Position numbers and translations under genes: made by a program | Origin: Budorcas taxicolor | Taxonomy: Eukaryota; Chordata; Mammalia; Artiodactyla; Bovidae | Direction of reading: 5' to 3' | Assembly (NCBI RefSeq): GCF_023091745.1 | Contig: NC_068930.1 | Span: 8,206,262 to 8,270,261, forward strand | Length of the DNA: 64,000 bases | Shown here: one piece after another, positions 1-11,970 of the stretch | Position numbering within the stretch: the stretch's first letter is position 1 | Layout of the letters: each line of letters starts with the position of its first letter | Notes under the pieces: generated by a model | Told to the model about the DNA's origin: nothing | Databases searched by the model: none | What the model saw: only the letters and a program-made list of their open reading frames with translations

Positions 1-1252
1 CTTTTTCACTCTCCTCTTTCACCTTTTTCAAGAGGCATTTTAGTTCTTCTTCACTTTCTGCCATAAGGGTGGTATCATCTGCATATCTGAGGTTATTGAT
101 ATTTCTCCCACCAATCTTGATTCCAGCTTGTGCTTGCTTCATCCAGCCAAGAATTCTGTATGATGTACTCTGCATAGAAGTTAAATAAACAGGCTGAAAA
201 TATGCAGCCTTGACATACTCTTCTCCCAATTTGGAACCAGGTTGTTGTTCCATGTTTGGTTCTTTTCCTTCTTGACCTGCATACAGGTTTCTCAGAAGGC
301 AGGTAAGGTGTTCTGGTATTCCCGTCTCTTGAAGAACTTTCTAGTTTGTTGTGATCCACATAGTCAAAGGTTTTAGTGTAGTCAATGAAGCAGAAGTGGA
401 TGTTTTTCCGGAATTTTCTTGCTTTTTCTATGATCCAACAAATACTGGCAATTTGTTCCGCTGCCTTTTCTAAATCCAGCTTGAACATTTGGAAGTTCTC
501 GGTTCATGTACTGTTGAAACCTAGATGGACAATATTGAGCTTTACCTTGCTAGTGCATGCTGTTGCTGCTGCTAAGTCACTTCAGTCCTGTCCGACTCTG
601 TGCGACCCCATAGATGGCAGCCCACCAGGCTCCCTCATCCCTGGGATTCTCCAGGCAAGAATACTGGAGCGGGGTGCCATTGCCTTCTCCAGCTAGTGCA
701 TGAAATGAGTGCAATTGTGCAATAGTTTGAGCATTCTTTGGCATTGTCTTTCTTTGGGATTGGAATGAAAGCTGACCTTTTCCAGCCCTGTAGCCACTGC
801 TGAGTTTTCCAAATTTGCTGACGTATTGAGTGCACTTTAACTGCATTACCTTTTAAGTTTTGAAGTAGCTCAGCTGCAATTTCACCACTTCCACTAACTT
901 TGTTCATAGTCATGCTTCCTAAGGCCTACTTGACTTTGCACTCCAGAAAGTCTGGCTCTAGATGAATGATCACACCATCATGGTTATCTGGGTCATTAAA
1001 ACCTTTTTTTGTGTAGTTCTGTGTATTCTTTCCACCTCTTCTTAATATCTTCTGATTCTGTTAGGTCCATACTCTTTCTGTCCTTTATTGTCCCCATCTT
1101 TGCATGAAATACTCCCTTGATATCTCTAACTTTCTTGAAGAGATCTCTAGTCTTTCCCATTCTATTTTTTCCTCTATTTCTTTGCATTGTTCACTTAAGA
1201 AGGCTTTCTTATCTCTCCTTGCTGTTCTTTGGTACTCTGCTTTCAGATGGGT
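1..1252 (-). mobile_element. BovB LINE fragment (RT region), copy A
   Basis: The minus strand reads as the reverse-transcriptase part of a BovB (RTE-clade) LINE. BovB encodes one protein with an APE-type endonuclease followed by RT and moves by target-primed reverse transcription. The RT catalytic motif is intact as YADD at about 78-89, within a readable RNNLRYADDTTLMAES-like context. The 3' end of the element lies off the left edge of the window and the 5' end stops at about 1252, so the copy is truncated on both sides as seen here. Frameshifts break the reading frame, and a SINE is inserted at 560-692. It is a dead relic. Neighbour 2009-4738 is another copy in the same orientation and gives a local reference for alignment. 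Confidence 0.93.
560..692 (-). mobile_element. BOV-A2-type SINE monomer inserted in BovB copy A
   Basis: This is a ruminant BOV-A2/ART2-type SINE monomer in reverse orientation, with a short GCTGCTGCT tail at its left end. It is flanked by a perfect 10-bp target-site duplication, ctagtgcatg, at 550-559 and 693-702. The surrounding BovB sequence resumes directly after the duplication, so the SINE is younger than that BovB. These SINEs are mobilised by the BovB machinery, so this is a parasite inside its helper's relic. Confidence 0.92.
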
Positions 1253-2008
1253 ATGTCTCATTAATCATTTTTATATTGATGATATGTTGAATTATACTAT
1301 TTTGGACATACTGGTTTAAACAAATTCTACTGTTAAAATTAATTTTATCTGCTTATTTTGCTTTTTCAAATGTGGCTACCAAAAACTTTGAAATGAGTTG
1401 TGGATTATACTATATTTGTATTGGATCACATTTCTGCAAACAGTATGGCCTATATGATGTGGCTTGTTTAGGGGCATGGTCCTGGGGGCCAGGGCCCTCC
1501 TCTTCCCTTGATATTCACCATCTTAGACCCCTCTGTTGTATCCCATGCTTTTTGGAATTCCCACCACAGAGAACCATCTACACTGTACCTCAAGCATAGG
1601 TAACACTTTTGTGCACCTAGGAAAAAGGCATCTCTTACTCTATACCTGCATCCTCTGGAAAACTGGAACAAGAAGTGTGCAAACTATGATATCTACTATG
1701 TCATTGGTGTCCCTTGGATAAAGGAGCCTTGTGCAGGATGCAAACTTCTCAGCTCTATATGGCAACCCTGCCAGGCCCTGCCAGTTCAAAATGTATTGGA
1801 GGAAATAATGAGAAAGAGGGAATAGGTCCTCTGTCACTTCATCTTGGTGCTTTCAGGCTGAAGTTCCATCTTTTTTCCAATGATTGACACTGAAAAAGAT
1901 TGGTAATGTTTCAAGTTTATGGCCTCATCCTCATTGCTGTCTGTGTGTAAACCAAGTCAGCCTAGAGCCTTGGTCCCAACATTCATCCAGGAGGTTCACA
2001 GAGCGATG
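1253..2008. other. Intervening DNA without a recognised gene
   Basis: This stretch lies between two BovB copies. Short open frames on both strands (60-80 codons) show no family I recognise. The part around 1330-1430 looks like an old DNA-transposon remnant, but I cannot name a family with confidence. No promoter, splice pattern or RNA gene is evident. Confidence 0.5.
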
Positions 2009-2376
2009 TTCAGTTCAGTTCAGTTGCTCACACATGTCTGACTCTTTGCAAACCCATGGACTGCAGCATGCCAGGCCTCCAACTCCTGGAGTTTACTCAA
2101 ACTCATGTCCATTGAGTCAGTGATGCCATCTAACCAACTCATCCTCTGTTGTCCCCTTCTCCTCCTGCCTTCAATCTTTCCCACCATCAGGGTCTTTACA
2201 AATGAGTCAGTTCTTTGCATCAGGTGGCCAAAGTATTGGAATTTCAGCTTCAGCATCAGTCCTTCCAATGAATATTCAGGACTGATTTGTTTTAGGATTG
2301 ACTGGTTGGATCTCCTTGCAATCCAAGGGACTCTGAAGAGTCTTCTCTAACACCACAGTTCAAAAGCATCAGTTCT

Positions 2377-3054
2377 TCAACACTCAGCTTTCTTTATAGT
2401 CCAACTCTCATATCCATACATGACTACTGGAAAAATCATAACCTTGACTGGACAGACCTTTGTTGGCAAAGTAATGTCCCTGATTTTTAATATGCTATTT
2501 AGGTTGGTCACAACTTTTCTTCCAAAGAGTAAGTGTCTTTTGATTTCATGGCTGCAATCACCATCTGCAGTGATCTTGAAGCCCCCCAAAATAAAGTCTA
2601 TCACTGTTTCCACTGATTCCCCATCTATTTGCCATGAAGTGATGGGACTAGATGACATGATCTTCATTTCCTGAATGTTGAGTTTTAAGCCAACTTTTTC
2701 ACTCTCCACTTTCACTTTCATCAGGAGGCTCTTTAGTTCTTCTTCACTTTCTGCCATAAGGGTGGTGTCATCTGCACATCTGACATTATTGATATTTCTC
2801 CCAGCAATCTTGATTCCAGCTTTTGCTTCCTCCAGCCCAGCATTTCTCATGATGTACTCTGCATATAAGTTAAATAAGCAGGGTGACAATATACAGCCTT
2901 GACGTACTCCTTTTCCTATTTGGAAATAGTCTGTTGTTCTATGTCCAGTTCTAACTGTTGCTTCCTGACCTGCATACAGATTTCTCAAGAGGCAGGTCAG
3001 GTGGTCTGGTATTCCCATCTCTTTCAGAATGTTCCAAAGTTTGTGGCGATCCAC
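2377..3054 (-). pseudogene. BovB reverse transcriptase relic in copy B
   Basis: A 225-codon open frame covers the core of the BovB reverse transcriptase. It reads MDRHKLWNILKEMG at the start and then the RT palm (GVRQGCILSPCLFNLYAEYIM). The catalytic box appears as CADDTTL instead of YADDTTL, and the thumb/connection region follows to MYGYESWTIKKAEC. The enzyme family copies LINE RNA into DNA at a nicked target. The start Met is internal, because the true protein starts far upstream in the endonuclease domain, which lies here in other frames (3254-4709). The frame is a fragment left between frameshifts and there is no reason to think it is expressed as a gene. Confidence 0.85.
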
Positions 3055-4337
3055 ACAGTCAAAGGCTGTGGCATAGTCAATAAAGCAGAAATAGATGTTT
3101 TTCTGAAACTCTATTGCTTTTTCAATAAGTCAGTGGATGGTGGCAATTTGATTTCTGGTTCCCCTGCCTTTTCTACAATAAGCTTGAACATCTGGAAGTT
3201 CATGGTTCACATACTGTTGAAACCTGTCTTGGAGAATTTTGATCATTACTTTACTAGCGTGTGAGATGAGTGCAATTGTGCAGTAGTCTGAGCATTCTTT
3301 GGCATTGCCCTTCTTTGGGATTGGAATGAAAACTGACCTTTTCCAATCCTGTGGCCTTTTCTGACTTTTCCAAATTTGCTGGCATATTGAGTCCAGCACT
3401 TTTCACAGCATCATCTTTCAGGATTTGAAATAGCTCAACTGGAATTCCATCACCTCCACTAGCTTTGTTTGTAGTGATGCTTCCTAAGGCCCACCTTAGT
3501 TTGCATCCCAGGATGTCTGGCTCTAGGTTAATGATCATGCCATTATGATTATCTGGGTCATGAAGATCTTTTTTGTACAGTTCTTCTGTGTATTCTTGCC
3601 ACCTCTTCTTAATATCCTCTGCTTCTGTTAGGTCCCTACCATTTCTGTCCTTTACTGAGCCCATCTTTGCATGAAATGTTCCCTTGATATCTCTAATTTT
3701 CTTGAAGAGATAGTCTTTCCCATTCTGTTGTTTTCCTCTGTTTCTTTGCATTGATCACTGAGGAAGGCTTTCTTATCTCTTCTTGCTATTCTTTGTAACT
3801 CTGCATTATAATGCTTATATCTTTCCTTTTCTCCTTTGCTTTTTGCTTCTCATCTTTTCACAGCTATTTGTAAGGCTTCCCCAGACAGCCATTTTGCTTT
3901 ATGGCTTTCTTTTTCTTGAGGACGGTCTTGATCCCTGTCTTCTGTACAATGTCATGAACCTCCATCCATAGTTTATCAGGCACTCTATCTATCAGATCTA
4001 ATCCCTTGAACCTATTTCTCACTTCCACTGTATAATCATAATGGATTTGATTTAGGTCATACCTGAATGGTCTAGTGGTTTTTCCTACTTTCTCAGTTTA
4101 AGTCTGAATTTGGCAATAAGGAGTTCATGATCTGAGCCACAGTCAGGTCCCAGTCTCATTCTTGCTGACTGTATAGATCTTCTCCGTCTTTGGCAGCAAA
4201 GAATATAATCAACCTGATTTCAGTATTGACCACCTGGTGATGTCCATGTGTAGAGTCTCCTCTTGTGTTGCTGGAAGAGGGTGTTTTCTCTGTCCAGTGC
4301 ATTCTCTTGGCAAAACTCTATTAGCCTTTGCCCTGCT

Positions 4338-4709
4338 TCATTCTGTACTCCAAGGCCAAATTTGCCTGTTACTCCAGGTGTTTCTTGACTTCCTACTTTT
4401 GCATTCTAGTCCCCTATAATGAAAAGGACATCTTTTTTTGTGTGTTAGTTCTAGAAGGTCTTGTAGGTCTTCATAGAACTGTTCAACTTCAGCTTCTTCA
4501 GCATTACTGTTCAGAACATAGACTTGGATTACCGTGATATTGAATTGTTTGCCTTGGAAATGAACAGAGACCATTCTGTCATTTTTGAGATTGCATCCAA
4601 GTACTGCATTTTGGACTCTTTTATTGACTATGATGGCTATTCCATTTCTTCTAAGGGATTCTTGCCCACAGTAGTATATATAATGGTCATCGGAGTTAAA
4701 TTTACCCAT
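4338..4709 (-). pseudogene. BovB endonuclease relic in copy B
   Basis: A 123-codon frame holds the middle of the APE-like endonuclease of BovB, which nicks target DNA to prime reverse transcription. Recognisable stretches are FNSDDHYIYYCGQESLRRNG, then a beta-strand region ending in FYEDLQDLLELT. The N-terminal part with the catalytic Glu is absent because the element is 5'-truncated just upstream. After about residue 90 the frame drifts out of register, so the DWNAKVG and SDHELL catalytic segments are not in this frame. It is a dead fragment. Confidence 0.75.
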
Positions 4710-4903
4710 TCCAGTCCATTTTAGTTCTCTGATTCCTACACAGAGCCATGGGAAGAAGATAAACTCCTAGCAATGCCTCAAGATCCATCCTGAAGATCTC
4801 CTCTGTGAAGAATATCTCCCCTCTGAGCTGTTGATATCACAGAGGTCCCCAGAGAAGGGGTACCTCTCTGAGTGTGAGTGTAACCTGGAGTTATCACCAC
4901 CTT

Positions 4904-4915
4904 AGATGAGAGACT
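4904..4915. repeat. Target-site duplication, left copy (BOV-A2)
   Basis: The 12-bp sequence agatgagagact occurs here and again at 5191-5202 with no mismatch, directly bracketing the BOV-A2 element. Confidence 0.9.
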
Positions 4916-5190
4916 TGGAGAAGGCAATGGCACCCCACTCCACTACTCTTGCTTGGAAAATCCCATGGATGGAGGAGCCTGGAAGTCTGCAGTCCTTGGG
5001 GTTGCTGAGGATTGGACACGACTGAACCACTTCACTTTCACTTTTCACTTTCATGCATTGGAGAAGGAAATGGCCACCCACTCCAGTATTCTTGCCTGGA
5101 GAATCCCAGGGACGGGGGAGCCTGGTGGGCTGCCATCTATGGCGTCTCACAGAGTCGGACACGACTGAAGTGACTTAGCAGCAGCAGCAG
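4916..5190 (+). mobile_element. BOV-A2 dimeric SINE, complete
   Basis: This is a full ruminant BOV-A2 dimer on the plus strand. The left monomer starts with TGGAGAAGGCAATGGCACCC and ends with GACTGAACCACTTCAC. A CACTTTCA-rich linker (5033-5055) follows, then the right monomer, which ends in a (CAG)4 tail at about 5179-5190. A perfect 12-bp target-site duplication flanks it, which suggests a comparatively recent insertion. It is non-coding and depends on BovB enzymes to move; short frames across it are artefacts. Confidence 0.95.
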
Positions 5191-5202
5191 ATGAGAGACT
5201 GT

Positions 5203-6950
5203 TGTACTATTGAGGGGGCAGGTGCTATACCAGACTGGTATAGCATCCTGGCATGCTTTTATCAAGGAGTGTTCACACACATCTGCTTAAAATCATTGAA
5301 GTTTATCATCTTGACTGACTCACTGGGCAGCACACACAAAAGTGGGAGGATGAGGTAAGCAGGGAGGGTTGGGAGTTTGGCCTTGTGACTTTCACAGTCA
5401 TCTCTCTTTTCACCCCCAAATGTCCTATTTGCTTTCAACAAGTTTTGTTGGTTAGTTATTAAAATGCGTAGATATTTATTTACCTGTGTCAAGGTTAATT
5501 CTAGTCCTATATTGCCTTAGTTTCTCACAACTGTTACTGTAGATTTTATTTATACTATGCTTTACTAGTGTTTACATTTATGATTTCCCCTCACTTTACA
5601 TTTTTCTGTTACATAGAAATTTCTCTGCACTACCCTGAAAAAATGTAAAAGAGTATGTTTTATTTCTGTACATGTTTTTTGTCTTTTATTTTAAAAATAT
5701 TTTATTTTTTTCCCAAATCCGAATTAATTTGATCACTGCTGGTGGGGGTGGGGAGGGATGGCAATAGGAAGTGAGTTAAGGGCCAAGCCAAATGGAACAA
5801 AAACTATTTGCAGCGCAGTTTTCAAGAACTCTTTGTGGTTCCTTTAACCAAATGGATGTTTTGTGACAGTTAAGTTGTTTTGTACAGTAAAATATTCTTT
5901 GATTCTTTTCTTTTTAGCCACTTAATGTGGCATCATGAAAGGAAGATCAACTTCTTAATGAAAAAAAGCTGTGATGGGAGAGGGAGGGGAGCTCATCAGG
6001 AGCACTTCCAGGCTTACATAAGTAACATTCCTGCTGCATAAACATCTTGGCAAATCCAAAGACAAAATCCCCACCCCACACTGCTGGCCTGAACAAAACT
6101 GTATAATATTAAAAAAAAAAATTCTGTTGATGGTAACATTTTTCTGTCCAGAAACAAGTCATTAGTTGGACAAAGGAATCAAAGTGCATCTGCTTAGTTC
6201 CCCAAAGTTCTAGTGGAAAATATTACCTAGAGAAAAAAGTTAGCAAGGGATGAGAGTGGAGGATTGTAATTTTTTAAGAGTGAAATTGAGAGAAATAGTA
6301 TTTAAAGTCTCATGAAGTTCCTCTCACCACAGAATTACAAACCCCAAATCAAATTAAGCCATCCTCATTTGAAAACTGCCAACCAAAGAGTTAAAAAATC
6401 ATTTTAATTAGTTATTAATTATACTGGAGATTTTATCCAAATTTGAAAGCTTTACACTTTAGTCTAACTCTTGAATTGACATGAAATTGAAATATGCAAT
6501 TGGTGATTTGGGGATCCTAGCTCTTCTGTGATAGGTACACACCCATATATTCATATAAATTTTTGTTTTCCCAAGCAAAGAAAGGTCTTAGAGAACACTA
6601 TCTGTCTCACAATATATTATCAACAACATTCTAATTCCAAGAAGTTTTAATGCAAGTTGTGAGAAAGAACTATTTTTCCCTACTAAGTGTTCAAAGCATA
6701 AATCAAAATCATATGTCAATAAAAGTAGTATCCATGGTTCCTGAGCTACAAAGAATATCTGTATTTCTTTTTTCAATTCCTATAGGTCATAACTCTTCAT
6801 AAATGGCCCCCTTTCTTCAAAACTCTGAATAAACCAATAATCACAGAAGTAATATAGAAAGGAACTACAACGCCCCCAATAGTACCCTAAAAGAGCTTCA
6901 AGCCCAAATGGTTTCTGAGGGGAATTGGAGCAAACTTTTAAAAACCAGAT
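5203..6950. other. AT-rich intergenic DNA, nothing recognised
   Basis: About 1.7 kb without a family or gene I can identify. It is AT-rich, has a G-rich patch near 5741-5760 and an A-run near 6110. Frames are short and unremarkable. Confidence 0.5.
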
Positions 6951-7315
6951 AATTTTAGTGCTATAGCAGAGGAAGAAAAATCTACCAACTATTTATTTAG
7001 CCAAAAACATTGCCAATTTGAAAATCTGACAAAGGTTTTCTAAAAATATAGAACAACAGATCGATTTCACTTATTAATATTGATATGAAAGTATTAAAGA
7101 AATATCTAGGCAAATAGAGTCCAACAATATATTACAGATAATACATTTTGAGCAAAAGTTGTTGATTCCAGGAATGCCAGTGTGGTTCAATATAGGAAAT
7201 CCAGAAATATGATTTATCATGTCAGTAAAACTAAGGATAAAAGCCATGACAGTCTCCTTATGGTGCAGAAAAGACATTTGAGAAATGCAGCATTCATTCA
7301 TACCAAAAATACTTT
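6951..7315 (+). mobile_element. Old L1 LINE, left part (host of nested L1)
   Basis: Diverged L1 ORF2 sequence lies on the plus strand. Phrases such as the ones around 7090-7230 match the L1 reverse-transcriptase region ('aatagagtccaacaatata' type) but with many changes and stops. The same element appears to resume at 10042 after a younger L1 insertion. The left boundary is uncertain. Confidence 0.65.
7304..7315. repeat. Target-site duplication, left copy (5'-inverted L1)
   Basis: caaaaatacttt occurs here and identically at 10042-10053. The two copies bracket the whole composite L1, showing that both of its oppositely oriented segments entered in one event. Confidence 0.85.
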
Positions 7316-7683
7316 ATTTTAAATTAATTTATTTATTTTAATTGAAGGATAATTACTTTACAATATTGTGAATGTTTTTGCCATATATCAACATGAATCA
7401 GCCACAGGTGTGTGTGTCCCCCCCATCCTGAAACCCCTCCCACCTCCCTCCCCACCTCATCCCTCCAGGTTGTTCCAGAGCACCAGCTTTGGGTGCCCTG
7501 CTTCATGCATCAAACTCGCCCTGGTCATCTATTTTACATATGGTGATGTATATGTTTCAATGCTATTCTTTCAAATCATCCCACCCTCGCCTTCTCCCAC
7601 CAAGTCCAAAAGTCTGTTCTTAAAGTCTGTGTCTCCTTTGCTGTTCTGCATATAGGATCATTGGTACCATCTTTCTAAATTCC

Positions 7684-7700
7684 GTGTGTGTGTGTGTGTT
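7684..7700. repeat. (GT)n microsatellite
   Basis: A run of GT dinucleotides inside the L1 3' UTR region, about eight units. Confidence 0.8.
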
Positions 7701-8261
7701 AATATATAGTATCTCTTTCTCTTTCTGACTTCATTCTGTATAATAGACTCCAGGTTCATCCACCCCATTAGAACTGACTCAAATGCATTCCTTTTTATAG
7801 CTGAGTAATATTCCACTGTGTCTATGTACCACAACTTCCTTATCCATTCATCTGCCAGTGGACATCTAGGTTGCTTCCATGTCCTAGATATTGTTAATTG
7901 TGTTGCAATGAACATGGGATACATGTCTCCTTCAATTTTGATTTCCTTGAGGTATATCTCCAGCAGTGGGATTGCTGGGTCATATAGCAATTCTATTCCC
8001 AGTTTTTAAAGGAATCTCTACACTGCATTCCCACCAACAGTGTAAGAGGGTTCTCTTTTCTCCATACCCTCTCCAGCATTTATTGTTTGTAGACTTTTTG
8101 ATGGTGGCCATTCTGACCAGTATGAAATGATATCTTATTGTGGTTCTGATTTGCATTTCTCTAATAATGAGTGATGTTTAGCATCTTTTCTTGTGTTTAC
8201 TAGTCATCTGTATGTTTTCTTTGGAGAAATGTCTGTTTAGGTCTTTTGCCCTCTTTTTGAC

Positions 8262-8296
8262 TGTTTGTTTTGTTTGTTTGTTTGTTTGTTTGTTTT
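8262..8296. repeat. (TTTG)n microsatellite
   Basis: About eight units of TTTG/GTTT lie within the minus-strand L1 ORF2 part. The expansion is inside the element and could vary in length between individuals. Confidence 0.85.
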
Positions 8297-8794
8297 GGTG
8301 TTGAGCTGCATGAGCTGCTTGTATATTTTGGAGAATAATTTTTTGTCAGTTTAATTTGCTATTATTTTCTCCCATTTTTAGAAATGCCTTTTCACCTTGC
8401 TTATAGTTTCCCTCATTGTGCAAAAGCTTTTCAATTTAATTACATACCATTTGTTTATTTTGTTTTTATTTCCATTACTCTAGGAGGTTCTGTGATTTAT
8501 GTCAGAGAGTGTTCTGTCTATGTTTTCCTCTAAGAGTTTTATAGCTTCTGGTCTTACATTTAGGTCTTTAATACCTTTTGAGTTTATTTTTGTGTATAGA
8601 GTTAGAAAGTGTTCTAGTTTCATTCTTTTACACATAGTTGACCAGTTTTCCAGGCACCATTTGTTGAAGAGACTCTTTTCTCCATTGTATATTTTTGTTC
8701 CCTTTGTCAAAGATGAGGTGTCCATAGGTACATGGATTTATCTCTGGACTTTCTATATTTTGTTCCACTGATCTATATTGCTGTCTTTGTGACA

Positions 8795-9768
8795 GTATCA
8801 GATGATTTCACAGGTGAATTCTACCAAAAATTTAGAGAGGAGCTAGCACCTATCTTACTCAAATTGTTCCAGAAAATTGCAGAGGAAGGAAAACTCCCAA
8901 ACTCATTTCCTGAGGCCACCACCACCCTGATATCAAAACCAGACAAAGATGCCACAAAAGAAGAAAACTATAGGCCAATATCACTAATGAACATAGATGC
9001 AAAAATCCTCAACAAAATTCTAGCAAACAGAATCCAACAACATGTTAAAAAGATCATACATCATGATCAAGTGGGCTTTATTCCAGAGATGCAAAGATTC
9101 TTCAATATTCACAAATCAATCAATGTGATATATCATATTAACAAATTGAAAGATAAAAACTATATGATTATTTCAATAGATACAGAGAAAACTTTAATAA
9201 AATTCAATACTCATTTATGATAAAAATTCTCCAGAAAGTAGGCATAGAAGGAACATATCTCAACACAATAAAAACCATATATGACAAACCCACAGCAAAC
9301 ATTATCCTCAATGACAAAAAACTGAAAGCATTTCCTCTAAAATCAGGAACAAGGAAAGGGTACCCACTCTCACCACTACTATTCAACATAGTTTTGGAAG
9401 TCCTAGCCACAGCAATCAGAGAAGAAAAAGAAATAAAAGGAATCCTGATTGGAAAAGGAGAAGTAAAACTCCCACTATTTGCAGATGATATGATCTTCTA
9501 CATAGAAAACCTTAAAAACACCACCAGAAAATAACTAGAGCTAATCAATGAATATAGTAAAGTCACAGGATATAAAATGAATACACAGAAATACCTTGCC
9601 TTCCTATACACTAACAATGAAAAATTAGAAAGAAAAATTAAGGAAACAATGCCATCAATGAAAAGGATAAAATACTTAGGAATAAATTTACCTAAAGAAA
9701 CAAAAGACCTATGTATAGAAAACTATAAAACACTGATGAAAGAAATCAAAGATGACATGAATAGATAG
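8795..9768 (+). pseudogene. L1 ORF2 reverse transcriptase relic (inverted segment)
   Basis: The plus strand encodes the L1 ORF2 RT region in pieces. It begins with DFTGEFYQKFREELAPILLK, continues through NYRPISLMNIDAKILNKILA and HHDQVGFIPEMQ, and then, after a frame break near 9217, through PLKSGTRKGYPLSPLLFNIV. The catalytic LPLFADDMIFYIEN box follows at about 9468-9510, then NEYSKVTGYKMNTQKYLAF. Against the usual L1 motif GTRQGCPLSP this copy has GTRKGYPLSP. A stop after the FADD block (about 9532) and another frameshift separate the rest. The same protein's C-terminal part lies on the opposite strand at 7658-8725 because of the 5' inversion. No function is expected. Confidence 0.85.
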
Positions 9769-10041
9769 ACAAATGTACCATGTTCCTGGATTGGAAGAAT
9801 CAATATAGTGATTTGAGTATACTACCCAAAGCTATCTATAGATTCAATGCAATCCCTATCAGACTACCAACAGTATTTTTCACAGAACTAGAAGAAATAA
9901 TTTCACAATTTATATAGAAACACAGAAGACCCCAGATAGCCAAAACAATCTTGAGAAGAAGAATGGAACTGGAGGAATCAACTATGCCAACTTCAGACTA
10001 TACTACAAAGCTACAGTCATCAAGACAGTATGGTACAGACA

Positions 10042-11970
10042 CAAAAATACTTTTGACTGAAATGAGAACCAAGACAAAGATGCCCATAATTACTGGTACT
10101 GTGTAAAGTTGTAGTAAAACTATTAGGCAAAGCAACAAAACAAGAAAATAATTAGAAACAGAAGAATTTGAAAAGAAACCCAAGAAAGATATATCTTTGT
10201 GGATTATATGATACTATTTTGGTATAACCCAAAACAATCAATGGAAAAACTAACACAAGCAATAAAACAATTCAGTAAAGTAGCAGGTTGTTAAATCAAT
10301 AAGCAAGAATAGTGGCCTACAATATCTATGAATAAAAGTCATCTGGAAGAAACAATAGAGGAGAAGATCTCATTGATGACAGAGAGAAAAAGAAGACAGT
10401 GGGTACAAACCTATTCTAGGAAAATTTAAAACTTATGAAAAAAGCAAAAGTATACTTTAAGAAATGAAGAGATATCCCAAGTTCATAGATAAGACTGAAC
10501 ATCAAAAAGATGCCAATTTACCTTAAAATAATTTATGAATCTAACATGAGCCCATTTTTTTCTGGTGCTAGACATGTTGATTCTGAAGTTCAACTGAAGA
10601 ACAAACAAGTATCCAAGATAACCTATAAGAATCAATGTGGAGAAACTAGCTTTATCACATATATAAAGACATATTACCAAGTCTTCACTTAAAAAAGCAG
10701 TACAGAGTTAGTATTGGATAGGCAGACTAATAGAATAGAACCTGAAATCCAAAAATCGAATCAGTTTCTTGTACATATTTAGTATAAGGAAGGAATTTTT
10801 AAAAACAGACTTTTTAAAATAAATTGTGTTAGAGCAAATGCATACCCACAGGGAAAAAGAGAAAACTGAATCTGTCTCTAACCCTCTGTACTAAGACACA
10901 TTGCAAATATCTCAGGGATTAGATGGAATATTTAATAATATGCAATAAATCATATAAAATAGAGGGAAAAAAGGATGAATTCCTGAAAATTTAGGGAGCA
11001 GAAAAAGTTTCCTAAACTATGACTCAAAACCCAAAAGCAATAAAGAAAAGTCTAACAAACCTGACAGCATATATATAAGAGAAAAAAATTGCGAAGCAAA
11101 AACACCATTAATAAGAAAGAAGGGCAAATGACAACTATGGAAAATAAATTCTCAAAAGAGAGAAGGAAAATGCTAATAACCTCATGGAAAATGGACAAGA
11201 GTTATGAACAGGTAGGTCAGAAAAGAAATACAAATAGCCTTCACACACATATACGATGCTCAATTTTCTTCATGATAAGAGAAATGTAAATGAAAATTAT
11301 ACTGGATATAATTTCTTACCTATTAGGGGGCAAAATTCCAAAAGTTTGATGACAAACTCATTGCCAGAGGAGTAAAAAAAAAACAAAAAACAAAAAAACT
11401 GCCACAACCTTATGGAAAGACAGTTGGAAATATTAGCAAAATTATGTAAGTATTTGATCAGAAACTTTTATTCTATAAATCTATTCTAAAGATACATTGT
11501 TAAAATATGGAAAATATATGCACAAAGCTAGTCATAGTGCCAAACAAGAAACAACTCAATATCCATCAATGGGGTTGTATAAAATGAGTGTATAAACTAT
11601 GGTGCTTCCATTCAGTGGGGTACTATGCAGGTAAGAGCAATGAGAAATGTATCTGCTAGAGATGATCTCCAGAATTCATTATTATATAAAGAAAAATTAT
11701 TAAAGAATACATTTGAAAAACTAGATTATGTATGTATATATGGTTACCTATTGGAGAAGGAAGAAATGTGATTAGAAGGAACAAAGATGGAAACTGTATT
11801 TCTCTGAACGTAACTTGTCTCTGAAATATGACTTTACAGCATTGTAAATGTTTTACATGAACAGAAAATGAAATAAATGGAACATTTATAAAGTAATTTA
11901 TAAAAATAGAAAAGTAAGTTGGAAGAAATAATTTTATGTATCGAGCTGGTGACTTATTCATACAAGGAAG
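10042..11970 (+). mobile_element. Old L1 LINE, right part
   Basis: Diverged L1 continues from the break at 7315. Identifiable stretches include the FSKVAGC-like RT region around 10270-10300 and 3'-terminal ORF2 to UTR sequence at about 11550-11700. It is AT-rich, full of stops and much more diverged than the nested L1. The right boundary near 11970 is approximate. Confidence 0.65.

Larger units (their letters stand above)
2009..4738 (-). mobile_element. BovB LINE, long 5'-truncated copy B
   Basis: This is about 2.7 kb of a BovB LINE on the minus strand. It runs from the typical 3' end, which reads as TTCAGTTCAGTTCAG on the plus strand at 2009, back into the endonuclease domain near 4709. Full BovB is about 3.2 kb, so roughly the first 500 bases are missing. 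From 4709 down to 2020 the minus strand gives the APE-type endonuclease, then the linker, then RT, in several frames separated by frameshifts. The RT motif is CADD at about 2770-2781, with Tyr changed to Cys. No clear target-site duplication was found. It is a dead, fairly complete copy and a useful template for reading the shorter copies in the window. Confidence 0.95.
7316..10041 (-). mobile_element. L1 with 5' inversion (twin priming), flanked by a 12-bp TSD
   Basis: This is a ruminant-type L1 in two parts. Segment 7316-8794 is on the minus strand and contains the 3' UTR and the C-terminal part of ORF2. Segment 8795-10041 is on the plus strand and contains the preceding part of ORF2, including RT with FADD at about 9477-9488. 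The outer end of the plus segment (about 10030-10041) and the inner end of the minus segment (about 8775-8794) are neighbouring points of the L1 consensus. That is the arrangement expected from twin priming. A perfect 12-bp duplication flanks the whole. Frames are broken by stops and frameshifts, so it is not active. Confidence 0.9.

Noticed and set aside
5033..5055. CACTTTCACTTTTCACTTTC short tandem as a regulatory element
   Set aside because: It is the normal linker between the two BOV-A2 monomers.
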